DNA of 64,000 nt from Stemphylium vesicarium. Taxonomy: Eukaryota; Ascomycota; Dothideomycetes; Pleosporales; Pleosporaceae. Below are positions 43,700 to 55,909 of this stretch, piece after piece. Location: assembly GCA_004380135.1 (NCBI GenBank), contig QXCR01000126.1:1-64000 (forward strand). Reading direction: 5' to 3'. Within the stretch, counting starts at the first letter, position 1, and each line of letters starts with the position of its first letter. The notes beneath the pieces were generated by a model, which saw only the letters and a program-made list of their open reading frames with translations, did not search any database and was not told where the DNA came from. A program made the translations under genes and the position numbers.

Positions 43700-44459
43700 C
43701 GAGCTGGTAGATGAGGTTCAAGCAATGACTGCAACAAGGAAGAAAGAGGGCCAGATTAGTAAAACTGGTGATCACAGGATATATCACACGTAGAATGCAG
43801 TTGATCTAAATCGATGCTAGTCTTGTAGCGAAAGAAAATAGAATTCTGACCTCAATTTTCCCACGACACACAGGTGCTTAGTCGTGATGAGTATGAGAGC
43901 ACCATCAAACAAATCGGCATGTTTTCTTTTGTCTCGCGTTACAAGTCTGGTTCCGTAGCCATGGAAAGCTTCCTCGCCGGTGTCCTGATGGGCCGTGTCG
44001 TGGTCGCGCTTGCCACTTGTAGCCCACTTGTCTGACGCTGCGCTCCACTCTCGACCATCAAGACTTCACTGGCTCCATCAGTCGCGTGCTCGACCCGCGA
44101 CATGATTGCGACGTGAGCCCGGTTTGTCGTGATGTTATCGAAATAATTGGGTTTTCTCTGCAACTGCATGTATCTGGCAGGATGACTAGCATGTAAAAGT
44201 CCCCGCTCACGCCACCTGGGCTGACAAACGGCATCGTATGGTGCAGCGTTCCACATGTACCCGATGCAATCGCTGCTCGCACGAGATGGGCCCCAACAAG
44301 GCGCTGCACAGGTGGCCGATGGCCGGTAAAGACCGGACATGACCTCATTGCTGTAAAGCTCGCGGACCCTTAAAGGTAGCTGCGCCCAACAACATTCCAA
44401 ACACCATTGATAAACTACTTTCCTAGCTCCAAGCTTCATCATATTGACAACTTGGCACC
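43700..44459. promoter_or_regulatory. Upstream region of pyruvate decarboxylase
   Basis: 760 bp before the PDC start codon. A 167-codon minus-strand ORF (43939-44442) has no recognisable content and is probably spurious. Confidence 0.5.
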
Positions 44460-46340
44460 ATGGCCCAAGACCTACGCTCCCAGGAGATCAAGAACCCCAT
44501 TGACGTGGCAGAGGTGAGTGCAATCTTCGTCTGACAGGACGCTAGCTGATCGGCGAACAGTACCTCTTCCGACGACTACAGCAAGTTGGCGTCGAGTCGG
44601 TTCATGGCGTGCCAGGAGACTACAATCTCGTCGCTCTCGATTACATCCCCAAGGTTGGCCTCAAATGGGTCGGCAACTGCAATGAGCTAAATGCTGGTAA
44701 GTATGACTTACTCCCGTGCTCCCCATACTTGCACATCAACGGCTCGCTTGCGGGAGCGACCGAAGGCGATCCCGCCGTCTCGTGCTGCACTTGCTGACTT
44801 GCGCTCAGGATATGCCGCCGATGGCTATGCGCGCGTAAAGGGCATCTCCGCTCTTGTCACAACTTTCGGTGTCGGAGAACTCTCGGCTGTCAACGCAATT
44901 GCAGGCGCCTACTCGGAATATGTCCCCATTGTACATATCGTGGGTTACCCGTCAACAGTGTCCCAGAAGAACGGAGCGCTACTTCACCACACCCTCGGAA
45001 ATGGCGACTTCACTGTCTTCTCGAGAATGTCCAAGGAAATTTCATGTGCTGTATCCATGCTAAACAATCAGCACGAAGCGGCTATGCTGATCGACAATGC
45101 GGTCCGCGAGTGCTATCTCAAGTCAAGACCAGTCTACATTTCGCTGCCTAGCGATATGGTGACCAAGAAGGTTGACGGTGACAGGCTCAATATACCTTTG
45201 GATCTGGAATACCCGCCAAACGACCAAGAAGCCGAAGATTACGTCGTCGACGTGGTCCTGAAATATCTGCATGCGGCGAAGAACCCCGTCATTCTCGTCG
45301 ATGCATGCGCTATCCGCCATCGTGCGCTGAAGGAAACGCACGAGCTCATCAAGAAATCAGGAATCCCAACATTTGTCGCGCCAATGGGAAAGGGTGCAGT
45401 AGATGAGACTCTGCCCAACTATGGCGGCGTATACGCAGGAGACGGATCAAACGCTGGCGTTCGGGAGCGCGTCGAGTCTTCCGATCTCGTCCTCAGCATT
45501 GGCGCCATCAAGTCAGATTTCAACACCGCAGGATTCACAATTCGCATGTCACAGCTCACCACCATTGATCTGCACAGCTACGGCTGCAAGGTCCGCTACT
45601 CAGAGTACCCCAATGTACGCATGAATGGCGTGATTTCAAAGGTCACAGCCAAGATGGGCAAGCTCAACATCGAGTCGGGTCCCAAGCCAAACAACGACAT
45701 TCCCTCCAAGGAAACTTCATCTACAGATACCGCGATCAAGCACGCCTGGTTATGGCCCAGGCTCGGACAGTGGTTGAAGAAAGACGATGTCCTCATCACC
45801 GAGACAGGTACCTCCAACTTTGGAGTCTGGGAGACCCGTTTCCCGGCTGGCGTCAATGCCATCTCTCAGGTTCTCTGGGGTTCAATTGGATACGCAACTG
45901 GCGCTTGCCAAGGTGCCGCCCTCGCAGCCAAAGAGTCAAACATCAAGCGCACCATTCTCTTCACCGGCGACGGTTCCTTCCAGCTCACCGCCCAAGAAGT
46001 ATCAACCATGATCCGCAACAAACTTGCTCCCATCATCTTTGTTATCTGCAACAAGGGCTACACAATCGAGCGTCTGATCCACGGCTGGGAGGACTCATAC
46101 AACGACGTCCAGGAGTGGAAGTACAAGGACATTCCCGCAGTGTTTGGTGCGCCAGAAGGTAGCGTGTTGACATACAGGGTGGAGACCAAGGAGCAGGTTG
46201 AGAAGTTGTTCCAGGATGAGGAATTCTCGAGCGGCGCAACGCAGAAGATGCGCTTTGTAGAGCTCGTTATGCCATGGGATGATGCACCGGCTGCACTCAA
46301 GGCTGTTGCTGAGGCAGCGGCCAAGGCTAATGCTGCGTAG
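44460..46340 (+). CDS. PDC1: Pyruvate decarboxylase
   Basis: Cytosolic thiamine-diphosphate enzyme that converts pyruvate to acetaldehyde and CO2, the first step of ethanol fermentation. Exons 44460-44513, 44561-44696 and 44809-46340 join to 573 residues, the family length. The N-terminal ThDP-binding domain has the catalytic glutamate in [20 protein letters not shown], formed across the second splice, and the tandem histidines in LLHHTLGNGDF. The C-terminal ThDP/Mg motif is GDGSFQLTAQEVSTMI ending in NKGYTIE. Introns are 47 and 112 nt. The start ATGGCCCAAGAC follows an A-rich context (GGCACC). Assignment to pyruvate rather than indolepyruvate rests on overall similarity. Confidence 0.95.
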
Positions 46341-46535
46341 AAAGTATTACGACGAAGACGACGAAGATAATGTTACGGGGTAATGACGGAAAAGGATAAT
46401 GATTATACGAAACTCTTCTCATCGATACGATGCAATGGACATCGGCTCTTCTCTATGAAACCAGGGCCTGCTCCTTCCCCATCACTGACACGCTACTAAC
46501 TCACGAAGCTATTCCGCCTTTTCCTCCCCACTGCC

Positions 46536-47327
46536 CTAATATTCGACCGCATCATAAAGCTCGCCCTCATCACTGCTGTCCGGCACTTCTCCGGTTTCGT
46601 CCGTCTCGTCACTACTACTATCTTCCCCCTTTTCATCTACTCCCCTCCTGCTCTGCGAACTCTTCAATCCATCAATCTCCCTCTTCATCTCATCCAGCCG
46701 GCTCTCCAAACGCCGTATGCGCGCATCTAGAGCAGAAAGAGTAGCGCGTCGGTCCCGCGCATCGCCAAACCGCCTCGGAAGCAACTTCTCCAAACCTCTA
46801 AGCGGCGATGCAAGTGGGCTCGATTCATATGGAGCGAGACCTCTTCCTATCCAAGGTGTAAAGACGCTCGCTTGATAGTGCGGCTCCAGCTCGGAATCAT
46901 CATCATCGGAACTGCTACTTTGCTCTCTCCTTTTCCTTGAGCTCATACTCTTGTTGCGGGGATGGTACGGTGTCGGCGCTCTCGGTCGCCGTGTGTAAGG
47001 GTCAAAGTTGCTGTCGTTCCTGGCCCTTCTTCCTCTCTAATTCGTTGTATTAGTTTCTCTCTCTTCTGTTTCGTCTTCGGTGCCATGACTGCTTTGGCTG
47101 GAGCAGTCCTGGTCTTCTTCCTTCTGCGGCTGTGCGCCATGACTCACGTCGTCCAGCTGTATACCCCACTGGTCCGTCGTCACTGTCACCAGCGGTACAG
47201 ACGGAGAAGCAGCTACAGATGTACCCATGGCATCATCGCCTCGATCATCTTCGCTTGCCCGGGCTATAAGAAAAGCCGTATGGCCTGCTAACGTACCTGT
47301 TGCGAGTTTGCTGGGGGAAAAGCACAT
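46536..47327 (-). CDS. Hypothetical protein with coiled coil, 226 aa
   Basis: Two minus-strand exons, 47327-47148 and 47036-46536, separated by a 111-nt intron with donor GTGAGT, branch-like AACTAATAC and acceptor TTAG. Removing it deletes an in-frame TAG and joins TDQWGIQLDD to RGRRARNDSNFDPYTRRP. The product is very hydrophilic: a basic patch (PRNKSMSSRKRREQ), a Ser/Asp-rich stretch, a predicted coiled coil (LSALDARIRRLESRLDEMKR) and an acidic tail (SSDETDETGEVPDSSDEGEL). This resembles a nuclear or scaffold-type protein, but no family is recognised. The start is uncertain; the frame stays open to 47459. Confidence 0.55.
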
Positions 47328-47627
47328 TGGATTCCGTGCAACGAGCAGGGGTAAGATGGTCTTTTTGCAAACGTAGGATGAGCAAGAGACGAAATGCGTA
47401 GAATGTGTAAGAGAACGCAAGACTGATGTTCTTGAGATTACATGCTCTTGTAGTTTCATAACTGTGGACTTCTTCAGCTAGGTAGTTTGCAAGAGACTGC
47501 GCTGCGGCCAGTCGTTAGTCCAATCCATCACTCACGCATCTTATACTTCAAATTCCTACGTGTGTAACGTTTGTCATTCGTATATGCATTACAATCATCC
47601 TTTTCTCATGCTCTCATGTGATCCCGT
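47328..47627. other. Intergenic region
   Basis: 300 bp between the hypothetical gene and the PEBP-like gene. It may include 5' sequence of the hypothetical gene, because that frame is open to 47459. Confidence 0.4.
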
Positions 47628-48515
47628 CTACAGCATAAACGCAAACGCACCCGCAAGGATCATCGTACTAATGCCGGCCCAAACTCCCCTACGTCCACCC
47701 TCCATGGAACTCGCATCGCCACTCGACGGCCCGCCATAGCCACCGTCTTCATTGCCTCCCGTCGGACTGGGTCGCGGGGGCGGAAAACTCGTGTTCGTAG
47801 GCGTACCAGTCAGATTCTGTACGGTAATCCAATTCGACGAGAGTCCTCCCTCAATACCGTTGCTCAGACCGGCATCAATCACAAATTGGCTGACGTTGAA
47901 TCCCACTCGGTTATCCGCTAGATCGGTGTATTGCTCGGGCAGACTGAAGTTGCGCGGCTGCTGCATGAGGATGAAGGTGTAGGCGTGCGGGATGTCGCCA
48001 ACAGGCGGGCTGGGCTGGAGATATGGGACAAGGTTGTCGTCGGGCACTTCGAGTGCGGAGCCAGTCGTGTTGGCCGAGAGAGGCGTCGAGCGTGTTATGT
48101 TTGTCGCGAACCAGTGTACGAGTTGTACGCGGCTGTTGTTACGCGGGACGTCGAGGTCGACCATGAGCAGCACGCATTCGCCAGGGCCTTGTTCGTCGGC
48201 CCACCATACTGGAGAGGAGATTGTTGGGCGCTGGGCGGTTACTGCGAGAGTCGTGTTAGTTGGACGTGAACTATGCAGAGAGCTTGGTAATCGGGCATAG
48301 CATCCCAATGGACATGAGACGGTATGCACAGAACGCAAAGCGGAATACATACCAGGACGAGGAAGCAATTCTCCAGCAGGCGAGACGGTATCGTTGCCAT
48401 AGATTACAGTCAAGTTCGCTCCACCGCGGATGGGGAACCCTGGTGCAACCTCCGCAGTCGCGATGCCAGCGAACAAGGCGGCGGCGCCCGCTGTCACAAT
48501 CTTCTTGTTGAACAT
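47628..48515 (-). CDS. GPI-anchored phosphatidylethanolamine-binding-like protein
   Basis: Secreted PEBP-family protein. Exons on the minus strand are 48515-48353 and 48241-47628, giving 258 residues. Signal peptide MFNKKIVTAGAAALFAGIATA. The PEBP core is seen in QRPTISSPVWWADEQG, LLMVDLDVPRNN (the DPD-type ligand-site strand), QLVHWFATNI (the HW motif) and the YTFILMQQP strand. Several N-glycosylation sites follow, then a Ser/Gly/Pro-rich stretch and a hydrophobic tail (AGISTMILAGAFAFML) indicating a GPI anchor. The 111-nt intron has no stop and is a multiple of three, so its retention would add 37 residues within the N-terminal part. The ligand of fungal members of this type is not established. 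Confidence 0.88.
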   Translation of the reverse strand: MFNKKIVTAGAAALFAGIATAEVAPGFPIRGGANLTVIYGNDTVSPAGELLPRPGMYSALRSVHTVSCPLGCYARLPSSLHSSRPTNTTLAVTAQRPTISSPVWWADEQGPGECVLLMVDLDVPRNNSRVQLVHWFATNITRSTPLSANTTGSALEVPDDNLVPYLQPSPPVGDIPHAYTFILMQQPRNFSLPEQYTDLADNRVGFNVSQFVIDAGLSNGIEGGLSSNWITVQNLTGTPTNTSFPPPRPSPTGGNEDGGYGGPSSGDASSMEGGRRGVWAGISTMILAGAFAFML

Positions 48516-49156
48516 GGTGTTTCTTGTCGCGTATTTGAAAGATAATCGGGCTGGAACTCAGTGATGTCCAGAAATGGGGCGTAAAGGGCAGCTTCTTAAT
48601 GGCTTTGGACCTGCGCAAGTTCCCGGGGCATTGTCATGCTGCGCCAAATGTTCCGAGTACCCGAGCTTCCATGACGTCTTCCAAGCCCTCCGCCATTGTC
48701 TTCAACGACTTCACCGCGACGGAACACGGCACTGGACGTGTTTTTTTGCTGGTATTGAGTTCTTGGAGCACTTTTCATTCTCGTGGAGGCGTCATTCGTC
48801 GGGTAGAAATGCTGCGGTAGGAGGGCCACGTTATTATGTACTCCACATTCGCGACACGCGCTGCTGATGATGGGCCGGCAGATCGTCATCCAACCCACAC
48901 AGTCCACACTGTTCGTCACCCAATCATTACGAAAAGCGCGACTTGGCAGCTTTGTGGAAAAACAAAAAAAAATGTTGGAGGCGGCGGACGACGTGTGCAC
49001 TTCTGCATCGAGTAATCAACGCCAGTGCAAAAGGGCCTGCATTCGATCTATACTCTATTTTATGGGAAATCCTGTCTTTCCGTCGCTCCAATTGCAAGCA
49101 CTCTGTCTGTAGCAGCCAGATGAAACATAATTGAACAATGCTCACCACCAATTGTC
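48516..49156. other. Intergenic region
   Basis: 641 bp between the PEBP-like gene and adenylosuccinate synthetase. No gene recognised; an A9 run lies near 48962-48970. Confidence 0.5.
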
Positions 49157-50582
49157 TTACGACCTGGTGATCATGTGGTCGCGCGCCGGTCCAACACCAA
49201 TCCACTTGACCTTGACGCCAACAAACTTCTCAATGTATTCAATGTAAGTCCTTGCCTGGTTGGGCAAGTCGTACCAGTTGGTGACGCCCGTTGTCGGTTT
49301 CTGCCAGCCGGGCAGCGTGTCATACTCTACCTCGACCTCGGCCAGGATTTCAGGGTTGGCTGGGAATCCGTCGAGCTTCTGGCCCTTGTAGGTGTATGCC
49401 GTTGCCACCTTGATCTCTTCAAAATCATCGAGGACATCCAGCTTGGTCAGGTTAATGGCCGTGTAGTCGTTGCAGGCGTGCGAGTGCTTCACAACGACGA
49501 GATCGAGCCAACCGCAGCGGCGCGTGCGACCAGTCGTTACGCCGACTTCGTGACCTACCTTCTGGAGCTTCTCGCCGAATGCGTTGAGCTGCTCAGTGGG
49601 GAAGGGACCGCTATTTCATGTTAGACGTTGTGCTTTTACCGTGGATGACACGTTCACTTACGATCCGACGCGGGTCGTGTAGGCTTTCACCACACCGATA
49701 ACCTCTCTCAGTGACCGCCATCCCAGGTTGAGACCTGTGATGACTCCTCCAAGACCAGTGTTTGACGATGTGACAAAGGGGTATGTGCCGTAGTCGATGT
49801 CCAGCATCAACGCGTTGGCGCCTTCTACCAGAATCTTGGCTTTCGACTCCTTCGCCGAGGCGAGTAATGGGATCTGATCGACGACAAACGGAGCGAGCTT
49901 CTCACGGAGGCCCTGGGTGAAGGGTAAGTTTCTGGACGGCTGGGTATAGCTGCGGTAGAACTGACCTTGTACTTGGCAATTTCCTCGTCGACATTGTACT
50001 TGAGGATGTCGCCAAATCGCTTCTGGTAGCCATCGGCTAATCGCCTGAGCTTGGTCTCGAAGATGACCTCGTCGAAAAGATCGCACATGCGGAGACCGCT
50101 CCTGGTCATCTTGGTGCTGTAGGTTGGGCCGATACCCTTCTTGGTTGTGCCTATGTCCCACAATCAGCGCTTTGTCCCTCCACTATAGCCAGCCGTTCCT
50201 CACCAATCATGCCACCACCCAGCTCGACTTCTTCTAGGCCATCCACCATTTGGTGTATGTCAAAGACGACATGGGCGCGGTCCGAGATGAATATCCTTCC
50301 CTCGGTGTTCAGGCCATGCTTCTCGAGCGCCTCGAGCTCCTTGAAGAAGCTCGGTACGTGGACGACACAGCCACTTCCGATGACATTGATGCAGCCGGGG
50401 TTCACGAGACCGCTGGGCAGGATGTGGAAGTCGTAGGTAATTCCGTTCGCGACGATGGTGTGGCCGGCGTTGTTACCGCCCTGGGCGCGGCAGCAGATTT
50501 GCGACTCGTTGGCAAGAATGTCGGCAAGCTTGCCCTTGCCTTCGTCGCCCCATTGGGCGCCGAGGACAACGGTGACGGACAT
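49157..50582 (-). CDS. ADE12: Adenylosuccinate synthetase
   Basis: Catalyses GTP-dependent joining of IMP and aspartate to adenylosuccinate, the first committed step to AMP. Minus-strand exons are 50582-50204, 50150-49966, 49912-49662 and 49610-49157, giving 422 residues, the usual length. The GTP-binding/catalytic N-terminus is diagnostic: VVLGAQWGDEGKGKLADIL, then QGGNNAGHTIV. IGPTYSTKMTRSGLRM is the conserved IMP-site segment, and GVTTGRTRRCGWLDLV the C-terminal arginine-rich substrate loop. Introns are 53, 53, 51 and 53 nt or similar. An in-frame ATG lies 33 nt upstream; 50582 is preferred because it starts directly at the conserved domain, as in orthologues. Confidence 0.96.
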
Positions 50583-51202
50583 CGTGAGGACGAGGGACGA
50601 GGGAGGAGGAGACAATGGGGCGGCCGGTGGGTTTTCAATTGCCCATGGAGAAAGCGGACTTGGCCGAGTTAGTCACAAAGCCAACAAAAAGATTTGCGCC
50701 GGGGAAGTCACGAACCGCGCTGTGGGCGTGCGCGGAAAGTCGGGAGTGTGAGAGAGGTGCACCGATTGTGCTTACTGTAATATCTGAATTGACGCGCGAT
50801 TCGCTTCCCCAGACTCAATCGCCCGTCACAGAGGTTTGGCGTTGCAGTTGATTCACCGTCTTCATGCCCCGCCATGCCCCACTATGCACGACATGATGCC
50901 GCAATTTTCCGCACGAGCCAATGACGCATGTACATGAGCCTCCTCCCCATTTTCTATAGTGACAGATTCCGTCAATCATAATTGCAATATTCTAAGAGAC
51001 ATGAGGAACTCTCACGTCCTTGGGTCGACAGCGCCGCGTGCTTCGATGTACACTAGAACCATCATAATTCACTTCAAGAATTCACGACCTGAGAGGGAAA
51101 GGTTGAACTCCCATTCGACGCCTTTTATGCCAATACGCTAATTTCAAGCAAAGGGAAAGACTAACAAAGCGTTGAGGTCATTTTATGCGTGCAAGTCCAC
51201 GT
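50583..51202. other. Intergenic region
   Basis: 620 bp upstream of adenylosuccinate synthetase and downstream of the MFS transporter. No feature recognised. Confidence 0.5.
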
Positions 51203-53039
51203 TCAGTGGATGTACCTGAACTCTGGATGCCGGTATCCGAGGTCCCTGATCTCCTCTACTGACTTTCCTGCCACACGGTGGTCTCTCTTGCCCAGATCAC
51301 GCTGTCTGTTCTCCCACTTGCAGTAAAAGATTCCAAAGGTAGCCAGAAGGCACACGCAGATCTGGCCACACAAGTTGATGGTGTGGCCGGTTGGGTACCT
51401 GGGCGCATCACTGGAAGTGTATGTCCTGTAGTTGTATCAGCATGAAAACTTAGACCAGCTATTCCTGGAACAAAGCTTACCAAGTCGCGAGAATACCACC
51501 AGCGGTGCCAAGAGTGACGACGTAAGCAGTAGACACTGATCGAATTGCGGGTCCAGCCGCATTGTTCGCCGCCCACGCAAGGAACCCGGGGCCACCAGGG
51601 AAGGCACCGATCGTAATCAAGAAAATACCACCATATCGCGTCTCGGGATCAGTTGCCCATCGCATGATGCAAAAGCCGGCAATGGCAGGGAGAGTGAAAA
51701 TGGCCAGGTAAATACCACGGCGGTTAGTCTTGTCGGATAGGAACGCAACTCCGATGGCGATCAAGCAAGCGCATACGTATGGAGGTACAGAGTAAAGCTG
51801 TGCTTTTGTAGCTGTCCAGCCAAGATCGGCCAGAATAGTTGGCTAATCGAGTGTTAATAACAGCGACAATGCGGAGAGCATGATTGCTTACCATGAACAA
51901 CGAAATACCCTGAACAGTAATGTTGATGAAGAAGAAGCCAAAAGCGCAGAAGTAGTTGGTGATGTTCATCACCGCCCTCTTGACGTGATGCACTTCGGTC
52001 TTTTCATTCTCATCGGCTCCACCCTTGAGCACGAGGCGCTTGGAAGCGATCATGCGCTCGCGCTCGTTTAGAAACCAACATTCTTCGGGGTTACGGGGCA
52101 TCAAGAATGGAGCACCAAGACCAATTATGCACGTGAAGAGCCCTTCGAAGAAGAAGATGTTACGCCATGTATGGATGATCATGGACGATGCGCCCCATGC
52201 CGGAATGCGTGCAAGACTTTTCATACGTCAGTATGTATTTGGTAGGCATGAAATCATGTACGCACCCAGTAGCGAGCAGACCACCGAAGGCGCCAGCCAT
52301 GGACGCTGCCGAGACGTAGATGCCGATTCGAAATAGGAGTTCATTGCGCTTGTAAAAACAAGTAATGAAGAAGGCAAGACCGCTGCGTCATGTTCGTAAG
52401 TAGGAACTATACAAGGGACCAGAAGACACTTACGGCATGACACCACCTTCAAATACTCCCAGGCATGCTCTCGCAACGAGTAAGCCGGCGAAGCTTTGTA
52501 CAAAGGCAGTACAAAGTGACACAAAGCCAAAACCGCAGACAAGGAGCGGTAAGTAGTATTTGGGGCCAACTTTCTTCAGAATGATGTTGCTAGGTACTTC
52601 GACGAACATGTAGATGATATAAAAGATCGAGGTAACCCAGTTGAAACGCACACCTCTGTTGAGATCTAGGTCGACACCCATACCCTGGATACGTGCATTG
52701 CCAATGTTGATTCTGAAAAGCAAGTTAGCGAGGATTTAGTTGCTTTCGAACATGTTTCATACCGATCGAGGAAACATAGCAGATAGAGGAATGTTGTGAG
52801 CGGCACAATTACGCGATCTAGTTTACGTCGGACTGCGGTTTCTTCCTCAACCGTCCAGGTGAACTCTCCGTCCGAGGACCGATCGCTTCCGTTGGCCTCT
52901 GAGTCTACGTAAAATACATTAGCATGAAGTTGTACTGGACTGGAGCGATAGCCATACACAAAACGTCCTCTCCCTTCTCCATGGCAGCAGGAGAGCGCTC
53001 ATCCATTATACTTATCGGTGTCTCGTTCGGTTGGGCCAT
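51203..53039 (-). CDS. MFS transporter, allantoate permease (Dal5-like) family
   Basis: Major-facilitator permease of the anion:cation symporter group that includes Dal5 (allantoate), Tna1 (nicotinate) and vitamin carriers. Seven exons on the minus strand: 53039-52958, 52904-52763, 52712-52434, 52382-52266, 52216-51892, 51842-51481 and 51425-51203, giving 509 residues. Introns are 49-55 nt. Typical features are VPLTTFLYLLCFLDRINIGN at the first membrane helix, the signature VEVPSNIILKKVGP, EGGVMPGLAFF, and LGAPFLMPRNPEECWFLNERE in the central loop. Twelve hydrophobic segments are expected. The substrate cannot be told from sequence; nicotinate is one candidate only because the family includes such carriers and an NAD-synthesis gene lies 6 kb away. 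Confidence 0.92.
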
Positions 53040-55651
53040 TCTATCGAAGTCAAATCTCCAAGCCGGGATGCAGCCAGTGACGCGAAAACTCCTCGTGGTT
53101 GTCTTGTGGCCCCACAAGTTCCGAAAGTCTGGGGAAAGGAATCTGGGGAAGAGCACAGCCTATATAAGACCGTACGACACGCTCCGATTCGGATCTGATT
53201 ACTTGTCACGGAGGCGTTCTTGGAGCGTAAGACGAAAGCCAGGAAAAAGGTATCGGCAGTTGCTTCGCAGCCTTCAGAGGGAGGCAATTTGCCCATGTTT
53301 AGTTCGAAGCCCGCTCCACTGCGCTCTTGTCCCGTTCAAGTTGGCGGCTTCGTCGAACGGGAAGCACTTTCGGTGCGGAAATTTTACCGAGTCGATACAA
53401 CAACCCTACATGATGCCGCATTGTTGCCAGCAACGCTCTCTTTGGCTGGTAAGTTGCGGGGCGAGTCTTGGCTGGCATGGGTTGACTCGTGCAGGTTGCG
53501 AGGATGGCGGGGGGCCATGGCTTCGTTGTGGTCATGTTGAAACGCTGTGCTTGGCAGTGCGGGACGAGATGTTTGGCGTCATTAGCAACTCCAGCCGTTT
53601 CGGCAGTTGAGGTAAACCTTCTCTCTGTGTATAGGCGTTACAAAAGTGCAGTAGTTGCGACCATATTCCCTAGTACCATTCGATCTTAACATGGAGTGAT
53701 CGTTGCGGTCCGACGGCGGTATTTGTAGACGGAGCCCACACACAAGCCTCGTTGCGATCAGACGGCGGGCATACGCGGGCGTATTGTGTAGCAGGAATTT
53801 ATCCGCAGGTATTTTTGGAGAACAGGCTGCATGCAAGCTCGCGCCCACCGTCAAGTCCACGAGCAGCATCAAAAATTTGCTCAACACGCGCGCGGTTGCA
53901 CTACATGTGGCGTAAGCTAGTTGATGTGAATTGGTGTACTGTACAGGACGGATGCTGATGGTTATCTTCAATTCGGTCCTACCCAGCGGCTTGCCTATGC
54001 GTATGCAGGTAGCAAGGCATCCGAAGGGAAACCGAATCCCTCATTGTCAGTGTGCTATGCGTTAGCCTGCTGTAGGTGGGCAATCTAACGCGTTCTCAAA
54101 GGAAGGGTGTGTGATTTAGTCTACATGGTGCGGTCTAAAGATTCTCAGTACGAGACCCACAGGTGCAAGTGCTGAGGGTGGGCCGCTGTCGCGCCTGGGC
54201 CCATATCGTCTGCTTTTTGCGCATGATGGCTGGATTGTGACGGAGAGCCTGCACAAGCAGAAAAGCAAGAAGTAGAGACCCATGCACGGTAAGGTCGGCA
54301 TCCGAGCATGTCCTTGAAGTGAAGTGAAGTGAGCCAGCCTCGACTTCGTAGCGGACCAGCAAGTTGTTGCCAAGCCGTCGTCGCCGCATGTGAAGGGTCG
54401 ACGCTGTACCACTCGCTCCGCTCCCGCTTCACAACCACAACGTCTTAGAAATGAGCGTCATACTTTTAACGATGACGCTCTGTATACGAAGGGTGCAAGC
54501 GCTTACTGTAGATGCATCATCCATCCCCTGAGTTTCGGAATTATAGCCCCTAGCAAGACCTATGGATGGCTACAACATTGATCGCAACATCCGTCTTACG
54601 CGTCTCTTGTACGAGACCTTAGAAATTCCCCACAGCAACAGACGGGAGCGTTTCGCCTCCGGAATGCTGCCTACGACGACATCACGGCGTCGACCTCAAT
54701 ACGCCTGGCGCAAGAGCCACGAACCCTAGGTTGTCTCTAGGGTACGCGAAGAGCATCATGGCAATGGGACTCCACGATTGAACACTGGCGTCGACGCCAA
54801 TACTGTGGATTTTGGTGGCTTGGGTAGCCTTTTGCAGCTTCGGAATCGGTACCTTGCTGATCACGGGATTCGCTGCAGTTGCGACGTTGCTCTTGCAATC
54901 ATCCTCGGTTGCGGCTACCTGGTCTCGTGATCTTCTCCCAGCCTTCTATCACCAGTTGGTTCTTCGACCTGCTCGGCTCTTGTTACCCCAGCCAAGCTTT
55001 CCCTTTCCTCGTCACCCTCCTCTCTAGGTGAGAACTCCGCATTTTCATCGTATCCGGCAAGACGTCCCGGGGAAGCTGTGGGACCCACTGTCGGTTCGTC
55101 CGCATCTCGCCTCTCGTAGTCATTCTCCGAATAGTCGATCTTCTTTCCCCTATCTACGTCCTTTTGACGAGGAAAGCTTTGACCTGAGTTCCTCCCCCCT
55201 TATTGCAGTGTCAAGCCTACCGTTTGGTCTAGACATTCCAGAGATTCAATTTTGTCAATGATTATCAGCTAGTTTATAACAAATGGCGTCGCAGTCGTGA
55301 TATTCGCCTTATTTGTGTAGAAGCATCGCCTTGATGCCCAAGTCAAGATCAAGTATTGCGAATAGCCTGCTTCACGGCGAACACATACAGTTGGCCATCG
55401 ACCCCCTTCACGAGTGAATTATTGAAGTACCATGGCTACGAAGGCTCTACAGCACATATACATTCACAAGAATGAGGTGTAAAGTTTTTCAACTTTAACG
55501 CGATAGTGGGCAGTGTTGTCTCGGTCATGGAAGACACTTCAAGACAACCCACTAGGTACAAAATTGCTTTCTACTAACCATCCTACTACTTCTTTTACTC
55601 CACCTCAGCTCTATCAATCAAAACAGCCAAATAGGAAATACAGCCGCACAG
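53040..55651. other. Gene-poor stretch, 2.6 kb
   Basis: The longest stretch here with no supported gene. ORFs on both strands are short and unrecognised; the longest, 228 codons at 52924-53610, overlaps the MFS first exons and looks like a shadow. A (GAAGT)3 tandem lies at 54316-54331. No terminal repeats, RNA gene or transposon remnants were recognised by eye. Confidence 0.5.
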
Positions 55652-55909
55652 ATGTGCACGGCCTACCGCATCTACTTTCATTGCAGTCACCTCAAGTCTA
55701 CGACTGTACTTGAACACACGGGCATCGAATGCGTGATCAACAACACAAAGAGCATTACCATAGACGAGAAGTGTCGGCGTTGTATACAGAGGAATGCACG
55801 CCGAAGTGAGCGGCTGCTTGCTACGCCGGATGGGCACGCAGTGCCAACAGTGTTAGAGGGCGATGAAGAAGTCGAGCGAGCCGTTATTGATGAGCGTCCA
55901 GGGCAGTGA
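55652..55909 (+). CDS. Possible small Cys/His-containing protein, 85 aa
   Basis: A single-exon 85-codon ORF starting MCTAYRIYFHCSHLKSTTVL. The N-terminal pattern (Met-Cys, Tyr, then CxH), with later Cys residues and a CRRC pair, resembles a loosely defined class of small fungal proteins that may bind zinc. The second half is charged, with acidic and basic residues mixed. No signal peptide. I do not recognise a named family, and a chance ORF remains possible. Confidence 0.4.
   Translation: MCTAYRIYFHCSHLKSTTVLEHTGIECVINNTKSITIDEKCRRCIQRNARRSERLLATPDGHAVPTVLEGDEEVERAVIDERPGQ

Noticed and set aside
43939..44442. A 167-codon minus-strand ORF upstream of pyruvate decarboxylase
   Set aside because: No family resemblance, no splice sites of note, and it lies in the expected PDC promoter.
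52924..53610. A 228-codon plus-strand ORF across the MFS start
   Set aside because: Overlaps verified MFS exons on the other strand and shows no domain.
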